64,000 nt of DNA from Micromonospora costi (GCF_003626655.1 NZ_RBAN01000007.1:124001-188000), one strand, 5' to 3'. Numbered from the stretch's first letter, positions 24,490-33,046 are shown. Program-made: numbers and translations. Notes: generated by a model from the sequence alone, not told the origin.

Positions 24490-25306
24490 TCAGGCCACGT
24501 CGAAGATCTTCTCCAGGTACGCGGCCACGCCGTCCTCGGAGTTCGCGGGCGCCACGTCGTGCGCGATCTCCAGGACGGCGTGGTGCGCGTTGGCCACGGC
24601 CACCGCCCGGCCGGCCGGCCCAGGTCAGCATCGGCACGTCGTTGGGCATGTCGCCGAAGGCCAGCACGTCCCGGGCGTCGACCCCGAGCCGGGCGCAGTA
24701 CCAGGCCAGCCCGGCCGCCTTGGTCACGCCGGCCGCGGAGATCTCCACGAGCCCCGAGTACGACGAGTGGGTGGCCTCGGCCAGGTTGCCAAGCGCAGCG
24801 GCCACCAGCTCGACGAAGGCGTCCGGGTCCTGTTCACCGGCCCGGGCGAGCAGCTTCACCGCCGGCATCGCCAGCAGCTCCTCCGGCGAGTCCACCACGC
24901 GGATCGCGTCGTGGTCGGCGTCCCAGCGCAGCGGGTAGTGCGCCTCGTGCCGCATCTGCCGGCTGTCGGTGATCTCCACCGCGAAGGTCACCCCGGGCAC
25001 CTCGGCACGCAGCCGACGGGCCACCTCGGCGAGCAGTTGCGGCGCGAGCGGGTCCGCCCGCAGCACCTCGTCGTTGAACGGGTCGTACACCACCGCGCCG
25101 TTCGCGCAGATCGCCGGCAGCGGCTCGGCGAGCTGGTCGTACACCAGCTTCAGCCAGCGGATCGGGCGGCCGGTGACCAGCACGACGGGCGTGCCCCCCG
25201 CGGCGACCCGGGCCAGCACCTCGGCGGTGCGCGGGCTGACCGTGCGGTCGTCGCGGATCAGCGTCCCGTCGATGTCGGTGGCGACCAGGCGTGGCGTCTC
25301 TCCCAT
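24490..25306 (-). pseudogene. HAD-superfamily Cof-type phosphatase, frameshifted near the C-terminus
   Basis: Reading from ATG 25306, motifs are intact: VATDIDGTLIRDD (motif I), VLVTGRP (II), the K of AAGVTKAAGLA (III) and FGDMPNDVPML (IV). At about 24605-24621 the frame breaks: after WAGR the sequence runs into unrelated Arg/Gly-rich codons that stay open to 23945, antisense to bpa. One base too many restores the family ending (VAVANAHHAVLEIAH, stop at 24490), matching the adjacent paralogue. The spot is a (CCGG)3 run followed by an extra G, so one CCGG unit or one G may be inserted. It could be a sequencing error, a pseudogene or slippage. The start overlaps the upstream HAD gene stop by one base. 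Confidence 0.75.
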
Positions 25307-26127
25307 CACCGGGAGAGTAGTCGGTCCAGATAGACCGCCACCCCGTCGTCGTCGTTGCGCAGCGTCACCTCGTCGGCGGCGGCCCGGACGGCCGGGTGGG
25401 CGTTCGAGACGGCCACCCGGGACCAGCCGGCCCACGCGAACATCGGCAGGTCGTTCGGCTGGTCGCCGAAGACCAGGACGTCCCCCGGGTCGACGCCGAG
25501 CGCCTGGGCCACCACGGTCAGCCCGGTGGCCTTGTCCACGCCGGGCGGGCAGATCTCGACGAACCCGAGCCCGGCCTGGGTGAGCGTGGCCACCTCCGGC
25601 GGCACGATCCGACGGGCCACCGCCAGCAGCTCGTCCACGTGGTGGTCGGCGGTCCGGGCGAACGCCTTGATCACGTCGGTGGAGAGGCACTCCGCCCGGG
25701 TGCGCGCCTCGAACCGGTCCTGGTACGGCCAGCTCGGGTGGTAGTCGCCCCAGAGCGGGGCGTCGTGCTCGTCCGACGCCTCCACCATCACGGTGAGCGG
25801 CCCGACCTCGGCCTCCAGGTCGGCCAGCAGCCGGGCCAGCACCTCGCCGGGAAGTCGCTCGTCGCGGAGCACCACGGGCCCCGCGGGGTCGCTCTGGTCG
25901 ACCACGCGCCCGCCGCCGGCCATCACGAGGAAGTCGGCCGCGCGGATGTCGTTGCGGGTCAGCTCGGTGAGCCGGGGGCCGCGACCGGTGGCGCCCACCA
26001 CCGGGATCCCGGCGGCCCGCACCCGGTCGAGCACCCCGTGGGTGTACGCGGACACCGTGTCGTCGCTGCGGACGAGCGTCCCGTCGAGGTCGGTGGCGAT
26101 GAGCTTGGGCAGTCCCGGGCGGGTCAT
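25306..26127 (-). CDS. HAD-superfamily Cof-type phosphatase
   Basis: A 273-residue cytoplasmic phosphatase of the Cof/YbiV group. Motif I is IATDLDGTLVRSDD, motif II VVGATGRG, motif III the Lys in PGVDKATGL, and motif IV FGDQPNDLPMF; the cap domain lies between II and III. Such enzymes act on sugar phosphates, flavin or cofactor phosphates. ATG 26127 has an excellent AAGGAGG site 4 nt upstream. The downstream gene is a tandem paralogue in a two-gene unit (TGATG junction); the pair probably arose by duplication. Confidence 0.87.
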   Translation of the reverse strand: MTRPGLPKLIATDLDGTLVRSDDTVSAYTHGVLDRVRAAGIPVVGATGRGPRLTELTRNDIRAADFLVMAGGGRVVDQSDPAGPVVLRDERLPGEVLARLLADLEAEVGPLTVMVEASDEHDAPLWGDYHPSWPYQDRFEARTRAECLSTDVIKAFARTADHHVDELLAVARRIVPPEVATLTQAGLGFVEICPPGVDKATGLTVVAQALGVDPGDVLVFGDQPNDLPMFAWAGWSRVAVSNAHPAVRAAADEVTLRNDDDGVAVYLDRLLSR

Positions 26128-26327
26128 GGTTCCTCCTTCGCCCGCCGCCGTCGCAACCAGCCGTTTCAGTGGTCGATCGTCGACCCGGAGTGACGGCGGG
26201 CAGCAACCGTACCTCGCCGAACCGGTCGCAACCATGGCTTCCAGGCGAATCGGGTGCCAACCCGTGGCGGCCCCGGGATGTCGGGTCCCCGGCCCGCTTT
26301 TCCCCGTCCGACCGTACGGTTGGAGGC

Positions 26328-26849
26328 GTGGTGGTGGGTCACTGGCCGGTCGCGGAGCCGATCGAGACCGAGCGGTTGGTGCTGGAGCCGCTGCGCGTCG
26401 AGCACGCGGACGAGATGGCCCCGCTCCTGCGCGACGAGCGCCTGCACGAGTTCGTCGGCGGCCGCCCGGCGACGCCGAAGGAGCTGCGGTCCCGGTACGC
26501 GCGCCAGTCCGTCGGGCGCTCGCCGGACGGCGCCGAGGGCTGGCTGAACTGGATCCTGCGGCACCGCGAGACTGGGGACGCGGTCGGCTACGTGCAGGCC
26601 ACCGTCCGGCTCGACGGCGAACGGCCGGTCGCGGAACTGGCCTGGGTCGTGATCTCGCCCGAGCAGGGCCGGGGGTACGCCGCCGAGGCCGCCGCCGGGA
26701 TGATCGGCTGGCTCGACCAGCAGGGCGTCACCGCGCTCATCGCGCACGTGCACCCCGACCACCGCGCCTCGGCGCGGGTCGCCGAGCGGCTCGGGCTGCG
26801 GGCCACCGACGTGCTGGTCGATGGCGAGCGACGCTGGGTCGGCCCCTGA
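26328..26849 (+). CDS. GNAT acetyltransferase (RimJ/RimL-like)
   Basis: A 173-residue acetyltransferase of the Acetyltransf_3 type: an opening with IETERLVLEPLRVEHADEMA, acetyl-CoA motif ISPEQGRGYAAEAAAGMIGWL and the closing HPDHRASARVAERLGLRATD, which is the usual RimJ/RimL pattern. The substrate may be a ribosomal N-terminus or a small molecule. TACGGT at 26315-26320 lies 7 nt before the first of three GTG codons (26328), which suits a leaderless start; GGAGG at 26322-26326 could instead serve the GTG at 26334. It overlaps nothing and is convergent with a membrane protein gene 9 nt away. Confidence 0.82.
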   Translation: MVVGHWPVAEPIETERLVLEPLRVEHADEMAPLLRDERLHEFVGGRPATPKELRSRYARQSVGRSPDGAEGWLNWILRHRETGDAVGYVQATVRLDGERPVAELAWVVISPEQGRGYAAEAAAGMIGWLDQQGVTALIAHVHPDHRASARVAERLGLRATDVLVDGERRWVGP

Positions 26850-26858
26850 GCCGGTGGC

Positions 26859-27572
26859 TCAGAGCGGCGACTCCGGGCGGGCGAACGGGACGGTCGGCTG
26901 CACGGTCAGGTCGGCCGGCGCGGGCGGCACGTCGTCGTCGGGCTCCTCGCGGGGGCGGCGACGCCGGCGGAACAGCGGCCCGGCCGGGGCGTCCTCGTCG
27001 ACCGGGTTCGCGACGGCGGCCAGCCACAGGGCCGCGCCGGCCAGCACGCAGGTGACGAAGGCCATCACGAGGCCCCGGCCGTACTCGACGCCGAAGCCCG
27101 CGTCCGGTGCGTAGTAGAGGGTGCCGTGGCCCGAGTCGTCCAGTTCGAACGCGGTGGCCGTGAGCAGGGCGAGCAGCGCCGCGGCCAGGGTGAGCCCGGC
27201 CACCCGGGCGTTCTGCCGGACGGCCGGGGTGCCGCGCAGCGCGAGCGCCGCCACGCAGGCCAGCAGGAGCAGGCCCACCAGGTAGCCGACCCCGAGGCCG
27301 CCGATCTCGGAGACCCCGGCCGGCACTCTCATCTGGGCGCCCGCCGGGCCGCCGTTGGGCAGTGTCATGACCACCCACTCGCCGATCAGCGAGGCGACGC
27401 CGGCCACCGCGGCCAGGCCGGCGAGCAGCGGCGGGAGCCGGCGGTCCCGGCCCAGGCCGGCGAGGGATCGGCGAGGGCGCGTCGGTGACGCCGGCTCGAC
27501 GGCTCCCCACTCGACGACAGATGTGCCGTCGGACCGGTCGTCCTGCCGTGGGATGGGGATCTCTCGGGACAT
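26859..27572 (-). CDS. Four-helix membrane protein of unknown function
   Basis: A 237-residue protein. A hydrophilic N-terminus (1-45) is followed by four hydrophobic segments (about 48-66, 88-108, 120-138 and 165-185) and a basic then acidic tail with LFRRRRRPREEPDDD and a final PTVPFARPESPL. No catalytic motif is visible. The layout is a common actinobacterial orphan membrane protein; a role cannot be given. ATG 27572 has GGAAGGA 6 nt upstream, better than an ATG six codons earlier. Confidence 0.65.
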   Translation of the reverse strand: MSREIPIPRQDDRSDGTSVVEWGAVEPASPTRPRRSLAGLGRDRRLPPLLAGLAAVAGVASLIGEWVVMTLPNGGPAGAQMRVPAGVSEIGGLGVGYLVGLLLLACVAALALRGTPAVRQNARVAGLTLAAALLALLTATAFELDDSGHGTLYYAPDAGFGVEYGRGLVMAFVTCVLAGAALWLAAVANPVDEDAPAGPLFRRRRRPREEPDDDVPPAPADLTVQPTVPFARPESPL

Positions 27573-27701
27573 CGCGGGTCCTTCCGCCACTCACGCGCCT
27601 CGTTCGAATCATGGCACAGGGGACGCCCGGTGACGGGGATCGCAGGCCGGCCTCGGCGGAGTCCCGTCGCAGGCGGATCGGCTTTCGGCTAGCGTCAGTC
27701 C

Positions 27702-28133
27702 ATGCCTATCCGTACCGCTTCCGCACGTTGGCAGGGCAACCTCACCGAGGGGTCCGGCACGGTCCGCACCGGCAAGGGCGGGCTCCAGGGGAACTACTCG
27801 TTCAAGTCGCGCTTCGAGGAGGGCGAGGGCACCAACCCCGAGGAGCTGATCGGCGCCGCGCACGCCGGCTGCTTCTCGATGGCCTTCGCCAAGGCGCTCG
27901 CCGACGCCGGTTCCACCGCCACCTCGGTGGAGACCACCGCCAAGGTCCACCTGGACAAGACCGACGCCGGGTTCAGCGTCACCCGGATCGAGCTCGAGAC
28001 CGTCGGCGAGGTGCCCGGCATCGACGAGGGCGAGTTCCAGAAGCTCGCCGAGGCCGCCAAGGCGAACTGCCCCATCTCCCGGCTGCTCTCGCCGGGGGCC
28101 GAGATCACCCTGAGCGCCCGTCTCGTGTCCTGA
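27702..28133 (+). CDS. OsmC family peroxiredoxin-like protein
   Basis: A 143-residue OsmC/Ohr-fold protein. The two redox cysteines appear in AHAGCFSMAFAKAL (about residue 57) and KANCPISRLLS (about 122), and the Arg and Glu that support peroxide reduction are in NYSFKSRFEEGEG. The OsmC subgroup reduces organic hydroperoxides in the cytoplasm, usually induced by osmotic or stationary-phase stress. TAGCGT at 27690-27695 is 6 nt before the ATG, so the message is probably leaderless. A good terminator follows. Confidence 0.9.
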   Translation: MPIRTASARWQGNLTEGSGTVRTGKGGLQGNYSFKSRFEEGEGTNPEELIGAAHAGCFSMAFAKALADAGSTATSVETTAKVHLDKTDAGFSVTRIELETVGEVPGIDEGEFQKLAEAAKANCPISRLLSPGAEITLSARLVS

Positions 28134-28150
28134 CCCCCCGAGCCGCACGT

Positions 28151-28187
28151 CCACGAAAGAGCGGCCGTCGGGCCGCTCTTTCCGTGG
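28151..28187 (+). terminator. Intrinsic terminator after the OsmC gene
   Basis: Arms 28151-28166 and 28171-28187 pair over 16 bp with a single bulged C, centred on CGAAAGAGCGGCC and its complement. The stem holds its own CTCTTTCC stretch. It starts 18 nt after the OsmC stop. Confidence 0.8.
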
Positions 28188-28238
28188 CGGTGGATCTTGG
28201 ACGGGTCGGAACGCGGTGACGTCGGGCAGAATGGCGGA

Positions 28239-28592
28239 GTGCCGGTGGAGATGAGCCGCGAGCGCTTCGAGGAGCTGGTGGGCGACGCCCTCGACGAGGT
28301 GCCCGAGGAACTGCTCGGCCTCATGAACAACGTGGTGATCCTCGTCGAGGACGACCCGCCGCCCGGCGACGAGGACCTGCTCGGCCTCTACGAGGGCCAC
28401 GCCCTCACGGAACGGGGCTGGGACTACTCCGGCGTGCTGCCGGACCGGATCTTCATCTACCGCCGCCCCATCCTGCGCATCTGCGACAACGACGACGACG
28501 TCGTCGACGAGGTGGCGATCACGGTGGTGCACGAGATCGCCCACCACTTCGGCATCGACGACGAGCGGCTGCACGCCCTGGGCTGGGCCTGA
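28239..28592 (+). CDS. Minimal metallopeptidase family protein (zincin fold)
   Basis: A 117-residue protein whose only clear motif is the zinc site VVHEIAHHFGID (HExxH plus a downstream Asp), near residue 100. It belongs to the short actinobacterial zincin family (PF06262-like), opening FEELVGDALDEVPEELLGLM. These proteins are acidic and have no accepted substrate. CAGAAT 6 nt before GTG 28239 supports that start; ATG 28251 is the alternative. It is flanked by independent genes. Confidence 0.82.
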   Translation: MPVEMSRERFEELVGDALDEVPEELLGLMNNVVILVEDDPPPGDEDLLGLYEGHALTERGWDYSGVLPDRIFIYRRPILRICDNDDDVVDEVAITVVHEIAHHFGIDDERLHALGWA

Positions 28593-28716
28593 GCCAGCCG
28601 GTCGTCCCGTCACCGTACGCCATCCGCGCGGGTCACCGCGCCGCACGTCCGATGGCCCCTCGTTGCGGGGGTCGCCTACCGTCGTGGCAGGTAACGCGAC
28701 CTCAGGAGGCACTTCC

Positions 28717-29439
28717 ATGCGCAGCGCGCTGTTCTCCGCGGAGAACCTGGAGAAGGAGTCCGCCCAGCCCGGCATGCGGCTGCAGAACTCCAAGATGTTG
28801 AAGATCGAGCTGAACGGCGAGGCGATGGCCCGGGTCGGGTCCATGGTCGCCTACCAGGGGAACGTGCAGTTCCAGGCGCTCGGCTCCGGCGGGCTGGGCA
28901 AGTTCCTCAAGCAGAAGCTCACCGGTGAGGGCGTGCCGCTCATGAGGGTCACCGGCCAGGGCGACGTCTTCCTGGCCGAACTGGCCAAGGACGTGCACAT
29001 CATCGACCTGGAGCCGGGCGACGCGCTCTCCATCAACGGGTCCAGCGTGCTGGCGTTCGACTCCACCCTCCAGTACGACATCCGGATGGTCGGCGGCGCC
29101 GGCATGGCCTCCTCCTCGGGCCTCTTCAACTGCGTCTTCACCGGCCACGGCCGGATCGCGATCACCACCAAGGGCACCCCGGTCGTGCTCAACGTCGACC
29201 AGCCCACGTACGTCGACCCGCAGGCCGCCGTCTGCTGGTCGGCCAACCTCCAGACCGGCTACCACCGGGCCGAGCAGCTCGGCCTCGGCACGCTGCTCGG
29301 CCGGCGTACCGGCGAGGCGTTCACGATGAGCTTCGCCGGCCAGGGTTTCGTAGTGGTGCAGCCCTCGGAGGAGCCGCCCGTGATGGGCAGCGGCGCGCAG
29401 GAGCAGCAGGGCGGCCTGCTCGGCGGCCTGCTCAGCTGA
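28717..29439 (+). CDS. AIM24 family protein (TerD-like beta-barrel fold)
   Basis: A 240-residue protein of the AIM24 family: LNGEAMARVGSMVAYQGNVQF, SGGLGKFLKQKLTGEGVPLM, and LAELAKDVHIIDLEPGDALS. These proteins form trimers with a beta-prism core; in yeast a member affects mitochondrial membrane structure, and bacterial members often sit near TerD-like stress genes. The C-terminus is Gln/Gly-rich (QEQQGGLLGGLLS). AGGAGG 8 nt before the ATG at 28717 decides the start. The terminator at 29451 separates it from pheA. Confidence 0.85.
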   Translation: MRSALFSAENLEKESAQPGMRLQNSKMLKIELNGEAMARVGSMVAYQGNVQFQALGSGGLGKFLKQKLTGEGVPLMRVTGQGDVFLAELAKDVHIIDLEPGDALSINGSSVLAFDSTLQYDIRMVGGAGMASSSGLFNCVFTGHGRIAITTKGTPVVLNVDQPTYVDPQAAVCWSANLQTGYHRAEQLGLGTLLGRRTGEAFTMSFAGQGFVVVQPSEEPPVMGSGAQEQQGGLLGGLLS

Positions 29440-29450
29440 GGATCGCGGGT

Positions 29451-29479
29451 CACCCGGCCGGAGCCGTTCCGGCCGGGTG
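29451..29479. terminator. Terminator hairpin between AIM24 and pheA
   Basis: A 12-bp perfect stem (29451-29462 with 29468-29479, arm CACCCGGCCGGA) around GCCGT lies between the convergent stops at 29439 and 29485. No U-tract, as often in high-GC actinomycetes. Confidence 0.7.
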
Positions 29480-29484
29480 CCGAC

Positions 29485-30441
29485 TCAGCTCAGCTCGCCG
29501 GCGCGCAGCCGGGCCAGCCAGGCCGCGGCGTCGGCGTAGTCCACGTCGGAGAGGCCGGGCGGCGGCGGCACCGGGTGGTCGCCCGCCGCCTCCGTCCAGC
29601 GGTGCCGGGGGTACGAGCCGAGGAAGCGTACGTCGGCGCACACCCGGCGCAGCCCCTGCAGCGCCTCGCCGAGCCGCACGTCGGCCACGTGCCCCGTGCA
29701 GTCGAGGAAGAAGACGTAACGGCCGAGTGCCTCACCGGTGGGGCGGGACTCGATCCGGCTGAGGTTCACCCCGCGTACGGCCAGTTCCATGAGCACCGAC
29801 AGCAGCGCGCCCACGCGGTCGTGGGCGATGTAGACGGCCAGCGAGGTGACGTCGTCCCCGGTGGGCGGCGGGGGCGGGCCGGGGCGGGACAGCAGCGCGA
29901 ACCGGGTCACCGCGTCCGGATGGTCGGCGATCTTGTCGGCGAGCACCGCGAGCCGGTGCCGGGTGGCGCCGATCGGCGCGCAGATGGCGGCGTCGTACTC
30001 GCCGGCCGCCGCCCCCGCCGCGGCGGCACCGTTGGACAGCACGTCGACCACGGCCGCGTCGGGCAGGTGGGTGCGCAGCCAGTTCCGGCACTGGGTGGAG
30101 GCCTGCGGATGGGCCGCCACCGTGCCGACCGTGGACGGATCGGTGCCGGGACGCGCGCCGAGCACGAACTCCACGGGCAGGATCACCTCGCGGGTGATCA
30201 CCAGCGGCTCGCCCTCGGCCAACTCGTCGAGGGTCACCCCCACGGCGCCGCCGATCGAGTTCTCCAGCGGCACGAGGGCCGCGTCGGCGTCTCCCGCCCG
30301 TACGTTCTCCAGCGCCTCCCCGACGCTGCGGGCGGGCGTGCGGGCGCCGCGTTCCGCGGCGGGCAGCGTACGCAGCGCCTGCTCGGCGAAGGTGCCCTCG
30401 GGCCCGAGGTAGACGAAGCGCGTCGGCGGAGTTCCCGGCAT
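29485..30441 (-). CDS. pheA: Prephenate dehydratase PheA
   Basis: A 318-residue monofunctional enzyme that turns prephenate into phenylpyruvate for phenylalanine synthesis. The catalytic part opens YLGPEGTFAEQAL and shows PLENSIGG, AAHPQASTQCRNWL and the key TRF motif in AVTRFALLSR; the C-terminal ACT domain, which senses phenylalanine, includes GVNLSRIESRPTG. The chorismate mutase domain of enteric PheA is absent, as normal here. The ATG at 30441 is 7 nt after TAGGCT, a -10 box whose first three bases are the TAG stop of the lipoprotein gene upstream. Confidence 0.92.
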   Translation of the reverse strand: MPGTPPTRFVYLGPEGTFAEQALRTLPAAERGARTPARSVGEALENVRAGDADAALVPLENSIGGAVGVTLDELAEGEPLVITREVILPVEFVLGARPGTDPSTVGTVAAHPQASTQCRNWLRTHLPDAAVVDVLSNGAAAAGAAAGEYDAAICAPIGATRHRLAVLADKIADHPDAVTRFALLSRPGPPPPPTGDDVTSLAVYIAHDRVGALLSVLMELAVRGVNLSRIESRPTGEALGRYVFFLDCTGHVADVRLGEALQGLRRVCADVRFLGSYPRHRWTEAAGDHPVPPPPGLSDVDYADAAAWLARLRAGELS

Positions 30442-30448
30442 GCCGACC

Positions 30449-30454
30449 AGCCTA
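30449..30454 (-). promoter_or_regulatory. -10 box of pheA overlapping the stop of the upstream lipoprotein gene
   Basis: On the minus strand TAGGCT (complement of 30449-30454) begins with the TAG stop codon of the lipoprotein gene and lies 7 nt before the pheA ATG. The spacing suits leaderless transcription and gives pheA its own promoter although it follows closely. Confidence 0.5.
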
Positions 30455-31036
30455 CGCACCCGTCATGCCCACCGTGCCGCCGTCGCAGGCCAAGGTCCGG
30501 ATGCCGGGCGCACCGACCGCCCGCACCTCGGCGGTGCAGACGTCCGTGCCGGCGGTCACCAGCTCCGGTGCGCTCGACCGGCCCCGGGTGACCACCTGAA
30601 GTTCCTCGTGCCCGGTCACGTCGAGCACCGTGTACTGCCAGTCGGCGGCGCAGAGCGGCCCGGTGGTGACCCGCACCCGGACGCCGTCGGGGAGCACCGC
30701 GGCGGGCCCGCGCAGCAGGTCGATGATCCGCTGGCCGGTCGGCCCGCTCCGGCACGGGGCCGCCACCAGCCCGGGATCGGTCGAGGGCGAGGTCAGGCCG
30801 GGGAGGGCGGACGGCAGGCCGGTGGCCGGTGACACCGGAGGTGTGGGCACCGAGGTCGGGGCCGGAGGGGCGGACGGCGTGCCGGTCGGGATGGCCGGCT
30901 GGCTCAGGGCGGGTGGCGCACCGCAGCCGGTCACCAACGCCAGCGCGGCCAGCGCGGCCAGCGTACGGGGTCGGCTCGGCAGCCGGCCGGTGGAGGACGA
31001 CGAGGCGGGGCGGCGGGGCGGCGGGGTGGGCGGCAC
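30452..31036 (-). CDS. Secreted lipoprotein of unknown function
   Basis: A 194-residue protein with a basic, Ser/Pro-rich start, one hydrophobic stretch (TLAALAALALVTGCGA) and a lipobox LVTGCG near residue 38, then a Pro/Thr/Ser linker to about residue 90. The C-terminal 100 residues hold four cysteines (APCRSG, PLCAAD, DVCTAE, LACDGG) that probably form disulfides outside the cell. I do not recognise the domain. Starts at GTG 31036, with CAGGAT 6 nt upstream. Confidence 0.65.
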   Translation of the reverse strand: MPPTPPPRRPASSSSTGRLPSRPRTLAALAALALVTGCGAPPALSQPAIPTGTPSAPPAPTSVPTPPVSPATGLPSALPGLTSPSTDPGLVAAPCRSGPTGQRIIDLLRGPAAVLPDGVRVRVTTGPLCAADWQYTVLDVTGHEELQVVTRGRSSAPELVTAGTDVCTAEVRAVGAPGIRTLACDGGTVGMTGA

Positions 31037-31117
31037 GGGCCGATCCTGGGGGCAGCGGGGACGGTACGGCCGGGTGGCCGTGCCCCATCGTAGGAGGAAC
31101 CGCCGCGGCCGTGAAGG

Positions 31118-31507
31118 TCAACCGAGGACGCGGTGCCCGGCGCGCTCCAGCGCGGCGGTAGCCTCGCCGAGGCGTACGGCCGGGACCAGCAGGTAGTCGG
31201 TGTCGAAGGTGGAGAAGGCCACCGCGTTCACCCGGGCGCCGGCCAGCGGGTCCACCAGCGCGGCGAGGGTGCCGGTGACGGCCACGCCGACCGGGCCGGC
31301 CATCCGCAGGCAGCGCCAGGCGGTCTCCACCACGGCCGGCGAGGGCGCCCGCTCCATCGGGCAGATCACCGAGATGCCGTCCGCCGTCCAGCTCACCGTC
31401 ACCACCTCGGCGGCACCCAGCCCGCTCGACAGCGCGGGCGGCAGGGCGGAGCCGGCGGCCAGCCGGCACACCGCGTACTCACCCGGCAGCAGAGCGATAT
31501 CGAGCAT
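31118..31507 (-). CDS. ACT domain-containing protein
   Basis: A 129-residue protein with two ACT-like halves (about 1-60 and 62-129): YAVCRLAAGSALPP and SWTADGISVICPME, then GPVGVAVTGTLAALVDPLA and STFDTDYLLVPAVRL. The C-terminal half matches the ACT_7/CASTOR-like group, which binds amino acids such as arginine or lysine. It probably senses an amino acid; target unknown. TAGGGT 6 nt before ATG 31507 suggests a leaderless transcript. Confidence 0.78.
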   Translation of the reverse strand: MLDIALLPGEYAVCRLAAGSALPPALSSGLGAAEVVTVSWTADGISVICPMERAPSPAVVETAWRCLRMAGPVGVAVTGTLAALVDPLAGARVNAVAFSTFDTDYLLVPAVRLGEATAALERAGHRVLG

Positions 31508-31579
31508 GAGGGCACCCTACGGCCTCGATCCGGGTCCGCCCGGCTTCGCCGCGTGCGGCGAACGCCACTCCGCCGCAGG

Positions 31580-32038
31580 TCAGACGGCCGAGAAGAAGGT
31601 GAGCGAGCCGGCCACGACGCCGTCGGTGGCCACCGGGGTGGACACGGCGTCCACGGTCGTCACGGGGGCTCCCTCGGTCGCCGCCTGCACCCGGAGCAGA
31701 CCGCGGGCCAGCCGGCCGGACGAGAGCGCGAGCAGCGGTGGGATCTTGTCGATCTCCTGCTCGGTCAGCTCGAGGCGGTTGGCGGTGAAGTCGAGCAGGC
31801 GCAGCCCGCCGTCGAGCAGGGGCAACCCGATCACGACGTCGGGCTCGCCGAGGCAGAGCAGGTCGCAGCCGGCCGCGGAGATCGCCACGACGTTGGTGTC
31901 GGCGTCGATCAGCAGGCACGGCTCGTCGGCGTCGGAGACGGTCGCGGACCACCGGCCGAAGTTGTCCGAGTCGGGTTCTGTCGAGGCCCCCGCCGCCGGT
32001 ACGAACACTTCCGATAGCGAGAGTTCGACGTGGGCCAC
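31580..32038 (-). CDS. Small stand-alone PAS domain protein
   Basis: A 152-residue acidic protein. A PAS-like fold spans about residues 30-150: FGRWSATVSDADEPCLLIDA, VVAISAAGCDLLCLGEPDVVIG, and LLRVQAATEGAPVTTVDAVS. The first PAS strand is preceded by a short tail. No output domain is attached, so it may signal by binding another protein. GTG 32038 is chosen because AGGAGG lies 4 nt upstream; an ATG eleven codons earlier lacks one. The gene is the last of a set of small sensor-type genes beside pheA. Confidence 0.72.
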   Translation of the reverse strand: MAHVELSLSEVFVPAAGASTEPDSDNFGRWSATVSDADEPCLLIDADTNVVAISAAGCDLLCLGEPDVVIGLPLLDGGLRLLDFTANRLELTEQEIDKIPPLLALSSGRLARGLLRVQAATEGAPVTTVDAVSTPVATDGVVAGSLTFFSAV

Positions 32039-32170
32039 CGCGCCTCCTATGTGCACCGAGGGACTGTCCACGCTAGCCGGTCACCGGGATGGTTGCCGAG
32101 CGCGCCGCAGCCGCCGGGCCGCGACGCGCGGGCAGCGCCCGGACCGGGCGGCCGGCGATGGCGCGGAGCC

Positions 32171-32196
32171 GCGGTGCCGGCGTCGACCGGCACCGC
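32171..32196 (-). terminator. Hairpin terminator after the NERD-like gene
   Basis: GCGGTGCCGG (32171-32180) pairs perfectly with CCGGCACCGC (32187-32196) around CGTCGA, 20 nt past the stop at 32216 on the minus strand. The rest of 32039-32215 shows nothing else. Confidence 0.65.
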
Positions 32197-32215
32197 GTGA
32201 CGTCCCTCGATGACG

Positions 32216-32956
32216 TTACCGGCGGTTGGCCGGCTTGTCAGCGGCCGTTCGGCCGTCCTCGTACCACCGGTAGTCGGCCGCTGGACGGTACGTGCCGTTC
32301 AGCCAGGTGCTCGGGTGCTGCGCCACCCGGGACAGCTTCTCGGCGGTGGCCGGGCTGATCCGGTTGCCACCGGCCACGAGCAGGCGGTCCAGTTCGCGGT
32401 GGGTGGCCATGAGGCAGTCCTTGGGGAGGCCGTAGACGCTGATGACGCCGGAGCCGACGAACGTCAGCACCGGCGTCACCGGGATCGGCAGGCCCACCGC
32501 ATCGGAGAGGGCCTTGCTCGCGCGCTTGGCGTCGCGGCGGGCCTCGGCCACGTACGGCGGGCGCTTGCCGTTGATCTGCACCACGTCGCCGGCGACGAGC
32601 ACCCGGGCCCGGCCGTGATCGGCGATGGTGACCGCGAAGAGGCCGCTCGGCCCGATGGCGAGGAACCCGGCGCGTTCCTCGTGCGGCCGGTCGAGCAGGA
32701 CGTCGGCCGCGTCGGTGCGGGGCCACTCGATGACGTGCCAGGCCGGCCCCAGATGGTCGAGCTGGCCCAGGGCGCGGGCACCCGCCGCCTCCAGACGCCG
32801 CGCGCCGCGCTCCGCCCGCCGCCGACGGGCCCACTCCAACGGTGTCGGACGGGCCGGGTCGAGAACCCCCGGCGACTCCACCCGTGGGTGTGGCACCGTG
32901 GCGGGCGGCAGTGCCCGGGCGGTGGGTACGGCTCGTCGAGCGGGGAAGACAGTCAT
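32216..32956 (-). CDS. NERD-like nuclease-related domain protein
   Basis: A 246-residue protein. The central region (about 70-165) with HVIEWPRTDAADVLLDRP, GFLAIGPSGLFAVTIADHGR and DVVQINGKRPPYVAEARRDA resembles the NERD nuclease-related domain, though the usual catalytic ExK/QxK residues are hard to place, so activity is doubtful. The N-terminus is Pro/Arg-rich. GGAGG 5 nt before ATG 32956 decides the start. It is divergent from arcA; their shared 163-bp gap carries a striking palindrome at 33047-33077. Confidence 0.6.
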   Translation of the reverse strand: MTVFPARRAVPTARALPPATVPHPRVESPGVLDPARPTPLEWARRRRAERGARRLEAAGARALGQLDHLGPAWHVIEWPRTDAADVLLDRPHEERAGFLAIGPSGLFAVTIADHGRARVLVAGDVVQINGKRPPYVAEARRDAKRASKALSDAVGLPIPVTPVLTFVGSGVISVYGLPKDCLMATHRELDRLLVAGGNRISPATAEKLSRVAQHPSTWLNGTYRPAADYRWYEDGRTAADKPANRR

Positions 32957-33046
32957 CGCGACCTCCGGCAAAAGGTCCCTCGAAGTTATGTCCTCACTAC
33001 CCTACGTTGCCACTCCGGGGGCTCGGCAAGGTGGAGCGCCGGAGTG

